A stretch of 64,000 nt of DNA from NCBI RefSeq assembly GCF_026342735.1, contig NZ_JAPEMM010000001.1, positions 186,001-250,000 on the forward strand, in the 5' to 3' direction. The notes under the pieces were generated by a model. The model saw nothing but the letters and a program-made list of their open reading frames with translations, did no database searches and was not told the DNA's origin. How positions within the stretch are numbered: position 1 is the stretch's first letter; each line of letters starts with the position of its first letter. This stretch comes from Streptomyces sp. NBC_00193. Lineage in GTDB: Bacteria > Actinomycetota > Actinomycetes > Streptomycetales > Streptomycetaceae. Both the position numbers and the translations under genes were made by a program. Positions 1-7,527 of this stretch are shown in pieces.

Positions 1-1
1 C

Positions 2-1282
2 GCGACCGTGGACGCCTGGCAGGGAACCTCCCTCATCTACGCCCTGCGGGCCAGCGACTGGGTCCTGAGCGCGCTGTCCTGGCTGCTCTGGGCGGCGGGC
101 GCCATCAGCGTGCTGCGCGCCGTGGCCGTCTTCACCGCGGCCCGCCGCCACGTGCGCAAGCGCCGGGTGCCGTGGGGAGCCCCCGTCACCGAACCGGTCA
201 GCATCATCGTCCCCGCCTACAACGAGAGCGCGGGCATCGAAGCGGCCGTCCGGTCCCTGCTGGCCTCGGACCATCCGGTGGAGATCATCGTGGTCGACGA
301 CGGGTCCACCGACGGCACCGCCGACATCGTCGAGTCCCTCCGGCTGCCGGGCGTACGCGTCATCCGCCAGCGCAACGCCGGAAAGCCCGCCGCCCTCAAC
401 ACCGGCATCGCCGCGGCCTCCTGCAACCTGCTCGTCATGGTCGACGGCGACACCGTCTTCGAACCGGACGCCGTCCGCATGATCATCCAGCCGTTCGCCC
501 ACCGCCGCGTCGGCGCCGTCTCGGGCAATGCCAAGGTCGTCAACCGCGGCGGCCTGCTGGGCCGCTGGCAGCACATCGAGTACGTGGTCGGCTTCAACCT
601 CGACCGCCGCCTCTTCGACCTGGCCGAATGCATGCCCACCGTGCCCGGTGCGGTGGGTGCCTTCCGCCGCGAGGCCCTCCTGCGCGTGGGCGGCGTCAGC
701 GACACCACCCTGGCCGAGGACACCGACCTGACCATGGCCCTGTGCCGTGACGGCTGGCGCGTCGTCTACGAGGAGCGGGCCAAGGCCTGGACCGAGGCCC
801 CGGCCACCCTCGGCGCCCTCTGGAAGCAGCGCTACCGCTGGTGCTACGGGACCCTCCAGGCCATGTGGAAGCACCGCGGCGCCCTCACCCAGCGGGGCCA
901 GGCCGGAAAGCTCGGCCGCCGGGGGCTGCTGTACCTCCTGATGTTCCAGGTGTTGCTGCCGCTGCTCGCCCCCGTGGTCGACGTCACCGCGGTCTTCGGC
1001 CTGATCTTCCTCGACCCGCTGCGGATCCTGGGCCTGTGGAGCGCCTTCCTGCTGCTCCAGCTCCTGATGGGCCTCTATGCCTTCCGCCTCGACAAGGAAC
1101 ACCCCGGCCCGCTGTGGAGCCTGCCGCTCCAGCAGTTCGTCTACCGCCAGTTGATGTACCTGGTCGTCATCCAGTCCGTGTTCACCGCCATCGCGGGATC
1201 GCGCCTGCGCTGGCAGCGCATGGAACGCTACGGAAGCCTCCAGGTCCCCGCCGGCCGCCAGGACGCCGACTGGTCGGGCTGA
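2..1282 (+). CDS. Processive family 2 glycosyltransferase (5' end outside window)
   Basis: This is a membrane glycosyltransferase of the GT2 (cellulose/chitin/PNAG synthase-like) type, expected to extend an extracellular polysaccharide. Counting from the GTG at position 8 (424 codons), a membrane segment lies at about residues 15-45. It is followed by the GT-A signature IIVPAYNES, VVDDGST near 97-101, VDGD near 145-148, AEDTD near 238 and the processivity motif QRYRW near 275. C-terminal hydrophobic segments (about 305-385) fit the membrane channel part. The frame is open to the left edge, so the GTG at 8 may not be the start. Streptomyces homologues are often fused to an N-terminal polysaccharide deacetylase, so this could be the C-terminal half of such a fusion. 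The family assignment is firm; the polymer made is not known. Confidence 0.85.
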   Translation, partial: ATVDAWQGTSLIYALRASDWVLSALSWLLWAAGAISVLRAVAVFTAARRHVRKRRVPWGAPVTEPVSIIVPAYNESAGIEAAVRSLLASDHPVEIIVVDDGSTDGTADIVESLRLPGVRVIRQRNAGKPAALNTGIAAASCNLLVMVDGDTVFEPDAVRMIIQPFAHRRVGAVSGNAKVVNRGGLLGRWQHIEYVVGFNLDRRLFDLAECMPTVPGAVGAFRREALLRVGGVSDTTLAEDTDLTMALCRDGWRVVYEERAKAWTEAPATLGALWKQRYRWCYGTLQAMWKHRGALTQRGQAGKLGRRGLLYLLMFQVLLPLLAPVVDVTAVFGLIFLDPLRILGLWSAFLLLQLLMGLYAFRLDKEHPGPLWSLPLQQFVYRQLMYLVVIQSVFTAIAGSRLRWQRMERYGSLQVPAGRQDADWSG

Positions 1283-1305
1283 GCGGCGCGGGTCACCGTT
1301 GACAC

Positions 1306-2421
1306 ATGACCGCACCCTCCCGGACCAGTCCCGCGCTCCCCACCGTGACCGGTCCCGCGGGCTCGCGTGTACGGCGGCTCGGCCCGAACTGGTACGCGAG
1401 CGTGATGGGCACGGCCATCGTGGCCAACGCCGGCGTGGCCCTCCCGTGGCAGATCCCTGGCCTGCGTACGGCCTGCACGGTGGTCTGGGCCCTGTCCGCG
1501 GTGATGCTCGCGGTGCTGCTCGTCACCCGGACGGTCCATTGGGCCCGCCACGGCGACCAGGCGCGCGCCCATCTGCTCGATCCGACGGTGGCGCCGTTCT
1601 ACGGCTGCCTCTCCATGGCCCTCCTGGCCGTGGGAGCGGGCACGCTGCTGGTCGGGAAGGACTGGATCGGCCCGGGCGCGGCCGTCGCCGTGGACGCGGT
1701 GCTGTACACCGCCGGCACGGCCGTCGGACTGCTGGTGGCCGCCGCCATCCCCTATCTGATGGCGCTGCGGCACGAGCTGAAGCCCGGCAGCGCCTCACCC
1801 GTCTGGATCCTGCCCGTGGTCGCGCCCATGGTCGCCGCCGCGCTCGGCCCCCTGCTGGTCCCGCACCTGCCGGCCGGCCAGTGGCAGCAGGCCCTCCTGC
1901 TCGGCAGCTACGCGATGTTCGGCATGAGCCTGCTGGCGACACTGTGCCTGCTGCCCATCATCTTCGCGCGCCTGCTGGCGGGCCCCCGGCTGCCGCTCGC
2001 CCTGACGCCCACGCTGTTCCTGGTCCTGGGCCCGCTGGGGCAGTCCACGACGGCGGCGAACAATTTCGCCGATGCCGCGCCGCAGGTGCTCGGGGCCCCG
2101 TACGCCGAGGGCTTCCGGATGCTCGCGGTGCTCTACGGGGTGCCGACGATGGGGTTCGCCCTGCTGTGGTTCGCGCTGGCGGGCGCGGTGATCCTGCGGG
2201 CCCGGCGCCACGGCATGGGGTTCTCGATGACCTGGTGGGCCCTCACCTTCCCCGTCGGCACCTGCGTCACCGGCGCGGAGGGGCTCGCCCGGCACACCGG
2301 GCTGACCGCGTGCGCCTGGCTCGCGGGCGGGCTGTACGTGTTCCTCGTGCTGGCCTGGCTCACGGCCGGGATCCAGACGCTGCGCGGACTCTTCGCGGGA
2401 ACCCTCGCCCCGGCCTCGTAG
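1306..2421 (+). CDS. TDT-family (TehA/Mae1-like) membrane transporter
   Basis: A 371-residue polytopic protein of the tellurite-resistance/dicarboxylate transporter family (TehA, Mae1, SLAC1 fold), expected to move small anions such as C4-dicarboxylates or sulfite. The family-typical N-terminal segment LGPNWYASVMGTAIVANA is present near residues 25-43, followed by about ten hydrophobic helices. The internal segment LGPLGQSTTAA lies near 243. The start is the first ATG, 23 bases after the glycosyltransferase stop; no convincing Shine-Dalgarno sequence precedes it, so it may be translationally coupled. A decayed paralogue lies at 4436-4846. Substrate cannot be read from sequence. Confidence 0.85.
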   Translation: MTAPSRTSPALPTVTGPAGSRVRRLGPNWYASVMGTAIVANAGVALPWQIPGLRTACTVVWALSAVMLAVLLVTRTVHWARHGDQARAHLLDPTVAPFYGCLSMALLAVGAGTLLVGKDWIGPGAAVAVDAVLYTAGTAVGLLVAAAIPYLMALRHELKPGSASPVWILPVVAPMVAAALGPLLVPHLPAGQWQQALLLGSYAMFGMSLLATLCLLPIIFARLLAGPRLPLALTPTLFLVLGPLGQSTTAANNFADAAPQVLGAPYAEGFRMLAVLYGVPTMGFALLWFALAGAVILRARRHGMGFSMTWWALTFPVGTCVTGAEGLARHTGLTACAWLAGGLYVFLVLAWLTAGIQTLRGLFAGTLAPAS

Positions 2422-2446
2422 CGGATCCGGGCCTGCGGGCTCCGCA

Positions 2447-2496
2447 CACGCCGATTCCCCGTGCCGGGCCGGGTGGCCGGCCGGGGAATCGGCGTG
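2447..2496. terminator. Bidirectional hairpin between convergent genes
   Basis: Perfect 14-bp arms (2447-2460 and 2483-2496) enclose a GC-rich loop that can itself pair. The hairpin sits between the stop codons of the plus-strand TDT gene and the minus-strand DsbB-like gene, so it probably ends transcription from both sides. Confidence 0.8.
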
Positions 2497-2507
2497 CAGG
2501 CGGGGGA

Positions 2508-3161
2508 TCAGAAGAGGTCGGTGAAGAACTGGTAGCCGGTGGGGTCTCCGGGCATCTGCCAGTGGAAGCCCTGCAGGAAGAAGCAGGCCACGAAGTTGCT
2601 GACGGCGAAGAGGGCCAGGACGGCCAGGGTGAGGGTGGCGGCGCGGCGAAGGGCGGGCGAGCCGGCCGCGGCGTCCAGGGGTGCGGCCCGATCGGCCAGG
2701 ACGAGGTTGACGCCGGCGGCGAGGGCGGCCAGGAAGAAGGTGATGGCGGCCCAGGTGTACAGGTGCAGGCCGAAGAGAGCGCCGGCGTACCCGGGGTCTC
2801 CGGGCTTGATGTGCATCAGCACCTGAGCGCCGGAGACGGTCCCGCCGATGAGGGCCGAGACGATGGCGATGCCCCAGCCGGAGGCGAACTCCCCGCTGGT
2901 CACCGCTCCCTTGCGGGAACGGGCGATGATCATGGCGGGCCCGAGGGCGCTGAGCAGCATGAACATCCGCTGCAGGAGGCACATGGGGCAGGGGTACTCC
3001 CACAGCCCGAACTGGAAGACGTAGGCGCCGCCGATGGTGGCGCACATGCCGAGGACGTAGGCATGGGCGAACCAGAGGCCGAGGCGGTGCGGGAGCCCGG
3101 CGGTGGTGGCGGTGGCGGTGGTGATGTTGGCGGTGGCGGTGGCGGTGACGTTGGTGGACAT
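2508..3161 (-). CDS. DsbB-family disulfide bond formation membrane protein
   Basis: A 217-residue membrane protein of the DsbB/VKOR-like quinone-dependent thiol oxidase family. After a Thr/Ala-rich N-terminus come about four membrane helices. The redox motif CPMC lies at about residues 58-61, at the end of the first helix, as in DsbB (CXXC). A further cysteine lies at about 196, in the last helix. DsbB normally reoxidises a DsbA-like partner and passes electrons to quinone; no DsbA is encoded nearby. A strong ribosome site (GGAGGAGCAGGA) directly precedes the ATG and immediately follows the stop codon of the upstream 52-residue gene, so the two are co-translated. Control by the LysR protein is inferred from the shared operator upstream. 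Confidence 0.8.
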   Translation of the reverse strand: MSTNVTATATANITTATATTAGLPHRLGLWFAHAYVLGMCATIGGAYVFQFGLWEYPCPMCLLQRMFMLLSALGPAMIIARSRKGAVTSGEFASGWGIAIVSALIGGTVSGAQVLMHIKPGDPGYAGALFGLHLYTWAAITFFLAALAAGVNLVLADRAAPLDAAAGSPALRRAATLTLAVLALFAVSNFVACFFLQGFHWQMPGDPTGYQFFTDLF

Positions 3162-3173
3162 TCCTGCTCCTCC

Positions 3174-3332
3174 TCAGAAGCTCAGGTCGAAGGCGCGGTC
3201 GAGGTGGGGGAGGAACGCGAGGAGCGTCACGCTCAGGGTTCCCGCCCACAGCAGGAGCCGTGTCCTTCCTGGCCAGTCACGGACGACCGCCAGGACGCAT
3301 ACGGAGATCAGGAGGAAGAGGATGGTGTACAT
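3174..3332 (-). CDS. 52-residue small membrane protein coupled to DsbB-like gene (DUF5993-like)
   Basis: This small ORF (ATG at 3332, TGA at 3174-3176) encodes 52 residues: MYTILFLLISVCVLAVV, then a basic stretch (RDWPGRTR), then a second hydrophobic segment, and the ending DLSF. Two short membrane segments with a positively charged turn are predicted. Its stop lies 12 bases before the DsbB-like start, with that gene's ribosome site in between. Size, topology, the C-terminal SF and position beside a DsbB gene resemble the DUF5993 family as I recall it; this is recognition from memory, not a search. It may be an accessory subunit of the oxidase. Nothing shows a catalytic role. Confidence 0.65.
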   Translation of the reverse strand: MYTILFLLISVCVLAVVRDWPGRTRLLLWAGTLSVTLLAFLPHLDRAFDLSF

Positions 3333-3388
3333 GGTGTCCCTGCTTCATCGGAGGCTTACGTGTTCATCCTCCGGCGGGGAGTTCCGGC

Positions 3389-3432
3389 CCGGTAGCGGCA
3401 ACGGATCGATGGATCCATAGACCGAATCTATG
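3389..3432. promoter_or_regulatory. Operator/promoter copy 1 upstream of the small-ORF/DsbB operon
   Basis: Contains CATAGA-N5-TCTATG at 3416-3432 and, towards the small gene, GGATCGATGGATC and a CCGGTAGCGGCA block. Read on the minus strand, the 44-bp stretch is nearly identical to 4363-4405 read on the plus strand. It lies between the LysR stop and the start of the leftward operon. Dyads of this form fit LysR-type binding sites (T-N11-A core), so it is a likely operator for the neighbouring LysR protein. Confidence 0.65.
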
Positions 3433-3444
3433 ACCTTCGGGAAT

Positions 3445-4365
3445 CTACGAGCCCGCGGCGAGCTGCCTGCGGGCGATGGCGTACAGGTCCCGGGCCGGGC
3501 CGGTCGGGCGCCGGCCGGTGGGCCAGACGGCGCGCAGCGAGCGGCCGAGTTCGAGGCCGGTGACCGTCGGGGACCGCAGGGTGCCGGCGGCGAGTTCGTC
3601 GGCGACGGCGAGCGAGCTGAGGACGGCGGGGCCGCCACCGCCGGCCACGGCGGTCTTGATGGCGGTGGTGGAGGCCAGTTCCAGCAGGGCGGAGGGCTTC
3701 CAGTCGGGCAGGTGGGCCGTGATCGCGCGCTCGAAGGCGGTGCGCGTCCCCGATCCCGGCTCCCGCTGGATCAGCGAGGCGGCGGCGAGTTCGTCGAGGG
3801 TGATGGCGGTGCGCCGTGCCCAGGGGTGTGTCGGCGCCACCACGACGAGGAGCCGGTCCCTGGCCACGGCATGGCTTTCGAGCCCCTTCGGCGCGCGGGG
3901 GCTCTCGATGAAGCCCAGCTCGGCGCGACCGTCGAGGACCGCCCGGGCGACCTCGGCGGAGTTGCCCGATTCGAGGGCGACGCTGGTGGCGGGATGCTGC
4001 GCCCGCAGCCCGATGAGCCACTTGGGGACCAGGTACTCGGCGACCGTCTGGCTGGCCGCGACCTTCAGGTGGGAGCTGCGCCGTTCGCGCAGGGCGCCGA
4101 TGCCGGCGTCCAGCTCGTGCGCCGCGTCGATCACGGTCCGGGCCCACTCCGCGATCAGCGCCCCGGCCGGGGTGGGCTTCGAACCGAGCGAGGAGCGTTC
4201 CAGTACGGGAAGGCCGACGAGCTTCTCCAGGTAGCGGATGCGGGAGCTGGCCGAGGGCTGGCTGATGCCGTGCGCCTCGGCGGCCCGCCCCAGACTGCCG
4301 AGCTCGATGACGCTGAGCAGCAGGTCGAGGGCGGGAAGATCGGGGACGCGCGGAGAGATGGGCAT
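3445..4365 (-). CDS. LysR-family transcriptional regulator
   Basis: A 306-residue LysR-type regulator. The N-terminal winged helix-turn-helix (about residues 12-70) includes AAEAHGISQPSASSRI, and a periplasmic-binding-protein-like effector domain follows from about 95. The ATG (4363-4365) lies inside the first half of the dyad CATAGA-N5-TCTATG. The transcript is therefore probably leaderless or very short, and the protein likely represses itself. An inverted second copy of the same operator lies just past its stop codon. Likely targets are the leftward DsbB operon and the rightward, now decayed, TDT/cydB segment. The effector is unknown. Confidence 0.85.
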   Translation of the reverse strand: MPISPRVPDLPALDLLLSVIELGSLGRAAEAHGISQPSASSRIRYLEKLVGLPVLERSSLGSKPTPAGALIAEWARTVIDAAHELDAGIGALRERRSSHLKVAASQTVAEYLVPKWLIGLRAQHPATSVALESGNSAEVARAVLDGRAELGFIESPRAPKGLESHAVARDRLLVVVAPTHPWARRTAITLDELAAASLIQREPGSGTRTAFERAITAHLPDWKPSALLELASTTAIKTAVAGGGGPAVLSSLAVADELAAGTLRSPTVTGLELGRSLRAVWPTGRRPTGPARDLYAIARRQLAAGS

Positions 4366-4405
4366 AGAGTCATTCTATGGATGCATCGATCCGGTGCCGC
4401 TACCG
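4363..4405. promoter_or_regulatory. Operator/promoter copy 2, overlapping the LysR start
   Basis: Perfect dyad CATAGA-N5-TCTATG at 4363-4379, then GGATGCATCGATCC and a TGCCGCTACCG block, matching copy 1 (3389-3432) in inverted orientation with only a few differences. It overlaps the LysR start codon on one side and precedes the decayed TDT gene on the other, as expected for an autoregulated divergent LysR promoter. Confidence 0.65.
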
Positions 4406-4435
4406 CGGCGCGTGGCACCGGCAGATGGTGGATCC

Positions 4436-4846
4436 ATGAGCACCAGGACCGCACGTTCCACACCCTCCGCCCCCTCGCGGCGCCGGCTGCTGGGCGATCC
4501 CGAAAGCCCCCGCGACGCCTTCCGGCACCTGGGGCCGAACTGGTTCGCCTCGGTCATGGGAACCGGCATCGTCGCCAATGCCGCGGCCTCCCTGCCCCTG
4601 CGGTTCCCGGGGATGCGCGCCGCCGCCACGGTGGTGTGGGCGGGCGCGGCCCTGCTCCTGCTCGCGCTGTGCGCCGCCTGGGCCGTGCACTGGGCGCGGC
4701 ACCGCGACAACGCCCGTGCCCACGGCGCCCACCCCGTCATGTAGCAGTTCTACGGTGCTCCCCCCATGGCCCTGATGACCGTCGGCGCCGGCACCCTGCT
4801 GCTGGGCAAGGTCGGCCCCCTCGGCCAGTCGGTCACCGCAGCCTGA
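4436..4846 (+). pseudogene. Decayed TDT-family transporter
   Basis: From the ATG at 4436 the frame encodes a TDT N-terminus (FRHLGPNWFASVMGTGIVAN) closely similar to the intact gene at 1306. It meets an in-frame TAG at 4742-4744, where the intact copy has sense codons. The same frame then resumes with FYGAPPMALMTVGAGTLLLG, jumps directly to GPLGQSVTAA (about 120 residues further on in the intact paralogue) and stops at 4844-4846. So there is one nonsense mutation plus a large internal deletion, and the C-terminal third is missing. It is a paralogue remnant beside the LysR operator. Confidence 0.85.
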
Positions 4847-4861
4847 CCGCCCGCTCCGGCG

Positions 4862-5216
4862 GGCTGCCCTTCAACCTGACCTGGTGGGGGTTCGGCTACT
4901 TCTTCCTGGAGGGCTTCGACTTCGGCATAGGCATCCTCACCGGGCTCCTCGCCCGCGACCCTCACGAACGCGGCGTTCCCATCGGCGCGGACGGCAACGT
5001 CACGGGCACCCCCCTCGGCCTCCTCCACCCGTACGCCCTCCTCGGCGCGCTGGCGACCCCGTGCCTCTTCACCCCGCACGGAGCCTGACCGTGGCCGGTG
5101 CGGCCGCGAGCCCGTACGCGCTGAAGGTCCTGACCTGGGTCGCCGCGTTCATGACCCCGGTCGTCCTCGCCAACCAGACATGGACGTACTGGGTCTTCCG
5201 CAAGCGCATCGACTGA
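4862..5216 (+). pseudogene. Decayed cytochrome bd oxidase subunit II (cydB) remnant
   Basis: Three segments in order match CydB. The first is the N-terminal GYFFLEGFDFGIGIL with LLARDPHERGV. The second is a middle piece with LLHPYALLGALATPCLFTPHGA, ending at a TGA (5086-5088). The third, after a frame change, is the C-terminal end ASPYALKVLTWVAAFMTP to TYWVFRKRID, stopping at 5216. Intact CydB is about 330 residues; about 115 codons remain, so several internal deletions and a frameshift have occurred. No cydA is visible. Recognition rests on the GYFFLEGFDFG and YWVFRKRI signatures. Confidence 0.8.
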
Positions 5217-5257
5217 CTCCGTCGCTGACTCCGCCGCCTCCAGAACAGGTGCTCGGT

Positions 5258-5286
5258 TTGGTGGGTGCCGGGAATCTCAATACGAT
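5258..5286 (+). promoter_or_regulatory. Sigma70-like promoter for a leaderless vWA transcript
   Basis: TTGGTG (5258-5263), a 17-bp spacer and TACGAT (5281-5286) resemble the vegetative promoter consensus. The -10 ends six bases before the ATG at 5293 and no ribosome site is present, so transcription probably starts at or next to the start codon, a common actinobacterial arrangement. Confidence 0.6.
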
Positions 5287-5292
5287 CCGGCG

Positions 5293-6555
5293 ATGATCAC
5301 TAGAAGATGGGTGAGGGCCAGTGCGTGCGGCCTGTTCGTCACCCTCGCTGCCGGGTTGTTCCCGGCAGGTGCCGCCGCCGGGGAACCGGTGGCCAAGGAA
5401 GCGCCCAAGGTCGAGTTGGTGCTCGACGTCAGCGGCTCGATGCGCGCACAGGACATCGACGGGCAGACCCGGATGTCCGCCGCGAAACAGGCGTTCAACG
5501 AGGTACTGGACGCGGTACCCGACGAAGTGCAGCTCGGCATACGGACCTTGGGCGCCAACTACCCCGGCCCCGACAAGGCCCTCGGCTGCAAGGACACCAA
5601 GCAGCTCTACCCGGTCGGCCCGCTGGACCGGACCGAGGCCAAGACGGCGGTCGCCACGCTGGCCCCCACCGGGTGGACGCCCATCGGGCCGGCGCTGCTC
5701 GGAGCCGCCGAGGACCTGAAGGGCGGCGACGCCACCCGGCGGATCGTGCTCATCACCGACGGCGAGGACACCTGCGCCCCGCTCGACCCCTGCGAAGTGG
5801 CCCGGGACATCGCGGCCCAGGGGATCCACCTGGTCATCGACACGCTCGGGCTCGTCCCCGACGCCAAGACCCGCGACCAGCTGATCTGCATCGCCGAGGC
5901 CACCGGCGGTACGTACACCTCCGTACAGCACACGGCCGAACTCTCGGGCAGAGTAAGGCAGTTGGTCGGCCGTGCGGCCACTCCGGTGGTCAATCCGGTG
6001 GCCACCGAGGGCGCCAAGCAGTGCACGGGAGCACCGGAGTTGAAGCCCGGTCTCTACAGTGACCGCGAAAGCTTCGCGGAGCACCGCTGGTACCGGGTCT
6101 CCGTGGCGCCGGGCAAGGAGCTGCGGGCCTCGGTCAGCATCGGCGCCGACCGCGCGGTGAACAACGACTACGGCGTGCTGCTGCGCGCCACGACGCTGAG
6201 CGGCCGGGAGATCGTACGCGGCCAGGAAGCCGGTGACGGGCGGACCGACCTGATCTCGTCCGGGCTGCGCTACCCCAAGGCGGGAAGCTCCGACGACGAG
6301 GAGCCGGCCGAGACGGTGTGCCTCCAGGTCAGCAACTCCTTCTCGGCGCCCGCCGCGGTCAAGACCACCCCGGGCATGCCGGTCGAGCTGACCATCGACG
6401 TGGTCGACGGCCCGGACGAGGCCTCCGACGTGGCCTCCTTCGGCCTCGGACGCGGCTGGTGGCTGCTCGGCGTACTGGCGCTCACCGGCCTCCTCGCCGG
6501 ACTGGTGTGGGGCTGGGTCTCCCGCTGGCGCATCTCGGTCTGGAGGACCAACTGA
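5293..6555 (+). CDS. Secreted, C-terminally anchored von Willebrand factor A domain protein
   Basis: A 420-residue protein with an N-terminal signal peptide (about residues 1-29, ending AGAAAG), a vWA domain from about 38 to 220, and a C-terminal membrane segment (about 388-410) followed by a short basic tail. The metal-ion-dependent adhesion site motif DVSGS lies at 45-49, with a threonine-containing loop (TGWTPIG) and a downstream aspartate (LITDGED), so the metal site looks complete. Residues after about 235 form an extracellular beta-rich region. The stop overlaps the next start (TGATG), so both genes form one unit. The role, perhaps surface adhesion or complex assembly, is inferred. Confidence 0.85.
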   Translation: MITRRWVRASACGLFVTLAAGLFPAGAAAGEPVAKEAPKVELVLDVSGSMRAQDIDGQTRMSAAKQAFNEVLDAVPDEVQLGIRTLGANYPGPDKALGCKDTKQLYPVGPLDRTEAKTAVATLAPTGWTPIGPALLGAAEDLKGGDATRRIVLITDGEDTCAPLDPCEVARDIAAQGIHLVIDTLGLVPDAKTRDQLICIAEATGGTYTSVQHTAELSGRVRQLVGRAATPVVNPVATEGAKQCTGAPELKPGLYSDRESFAEHRWYRVSVAPGKELRASVSIGADRAVNNDYGVLLRATTLSGREIVRGQEAGDGRTDLISSGLRYPKAGSSDDEEPAETVCLQVSNSFSAPAAVKTTPGMPVELTIDVVDGPDEASDVASFGLGRGWWLLGVLALTGLLAGLVWGWVSRWRISVWRTN

Positions 6556-7388
6556 TGAGTGCCCTGAGACGTGAACGAAACGATGCGCACTCGACCGGCC
6601 CGGCCGGCCCTCGCGTACGACACGTACGCCGCGCGCGCCGCGTGCTGACCGCCGCCCTGCTCGTGGGCGGCGGCCTGTTCGGGGTGGCGGCCTCGCCGTC
6701 GCCGAGCCCGAGCGGCGGCGCGGAGGGTCCGACCGAGGCCGGCACGGCCTTCCGTACCGCCACCCCGCTCCAGTTGGGCGAGGGGGCCACGGCCGACGCC
6801 TCCACCGGCGACTACCTCTACTGGGTGCTCCCCCTGGACTCGGGACAGCGCGCCACCGTGCGCGCCTCGGTCACCCTGCCCGCCGCGGCCGGCCGGCACT
6901 CCGCCTCCACGTGGCAGCTCGACGTGTACGACGGTCTGCGCCGCCGCCAGCCCTGCACGTACGGCACGCAGACCGGCACGGCAGCCAAGGACGCGGCGAC
7001 CGTCGACCTGTCCTGCACCCTGCGCCCGGTCCGCTCGGGCGCCGATCAGTGGGCCAACGACCCGCTGCCGGGCGCCTATTACCTCCGCCTCACGGTCACC
7101 GACCTCGCGCCGGAGGACCTCGGCCAGCCGGTACGGGCCCGCGTGCGGGCCGAGGCCCAGGACGTCGGCGGTGCCTACGCGGCCGACAACGCCCTGGCCG
7201 CGCCGCTCGTCCCCGGCGCCGGTACGGCGTCCGGCATCGCCCCGGCCGACGGCTGGTCGGGCACCTGGTGGTCGGACCGCTGGCTCTGGACGGCGGCCGG
7301 CGGCCTGCTCGCCGCCCTCGCGGGCATCGGCGGCTACCGCCTGACCCGCGGCGCAGGCCGCCCGGCACGGGTACCTCCCACCGCCTGA
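6555..7388 (+). CDS. Membrane-anchored extracytoplasmic protein coupled to the vWA gene
   Basis: This 277-residue protein starts at an ATG overlapping the vWA stop codon. It has a basic N-terminus, a signal-anchor-like hydrophobic segment (about 30-50), a Ser/Pro-rich linker, an extracellular region of about 180 residues and a C-terminal membrane helix (about 240-262). I do not recognise the outer domain; its GDYLYWVLPLDSGQR segment resembles the post-vWA part of its partner (HRWYRVSVAPGKE), suggesting related beta domains. A paired function with the vWA protein at the cell surface is likely from the overlap and matching topology. Confidence 0.7.
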   Translation: MSALRRERNDAHSTGPAGPRVRHVRRARRVLTAALLVGGGLFGVAASPSPSPSGGAEGPTEAGTAFRTATPLQLGEGATADASTGDYLYWVLPLDSGQRATVRASVTLPAAAGRHSASTWQLDVYDGLRRRQPCTYGTQTGTAAKDAATVDLSCTLRPVRSGADQWANDPLPGAYYLRLTVTDLAPEDLGQPVRARVRAEAQDVGGAYAADNALAAPLVPGAGTASGIAPADGWSGTWWSDRWLWTAAGGLLAALAGIGGYRLTRGAGRPARVPPTA

Positions 7389-7404
7389 CCCCGGCCCGTG
7401 GCGA

Positions 7405-7438
7405 CCCGGGTGCGGGACCGACAGGCCCCGCACCCGGG
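7405..7438 (+). terminator. Hairpin after the vWA unit
   Basis: Twelve-base arms CCCGGGTGCGGG (7405-7416) and CCCGCACCCGGG (7427-7438) pair perfectly 17 bases after the stop at 7388. There is no U-tract, as is usual in this GC-rich genome. Confidence 0.7.
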
Positions 7439-7527
7439 AATCCGCGCAGCATCCACACGCCGGAGCCGTTGCCTCCCCCGGGATCCGCCGAGATGATGCG
7501 CCACACATGCACATCGGGGGGCGGCAC

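Noticed and set aside
1299..3395. Long plus-strand frame across the TDT and DsbB genes
   Set aside because: Overlaps two well-supported genes and becomes Glu/Gly-rich antisense text after 2421.
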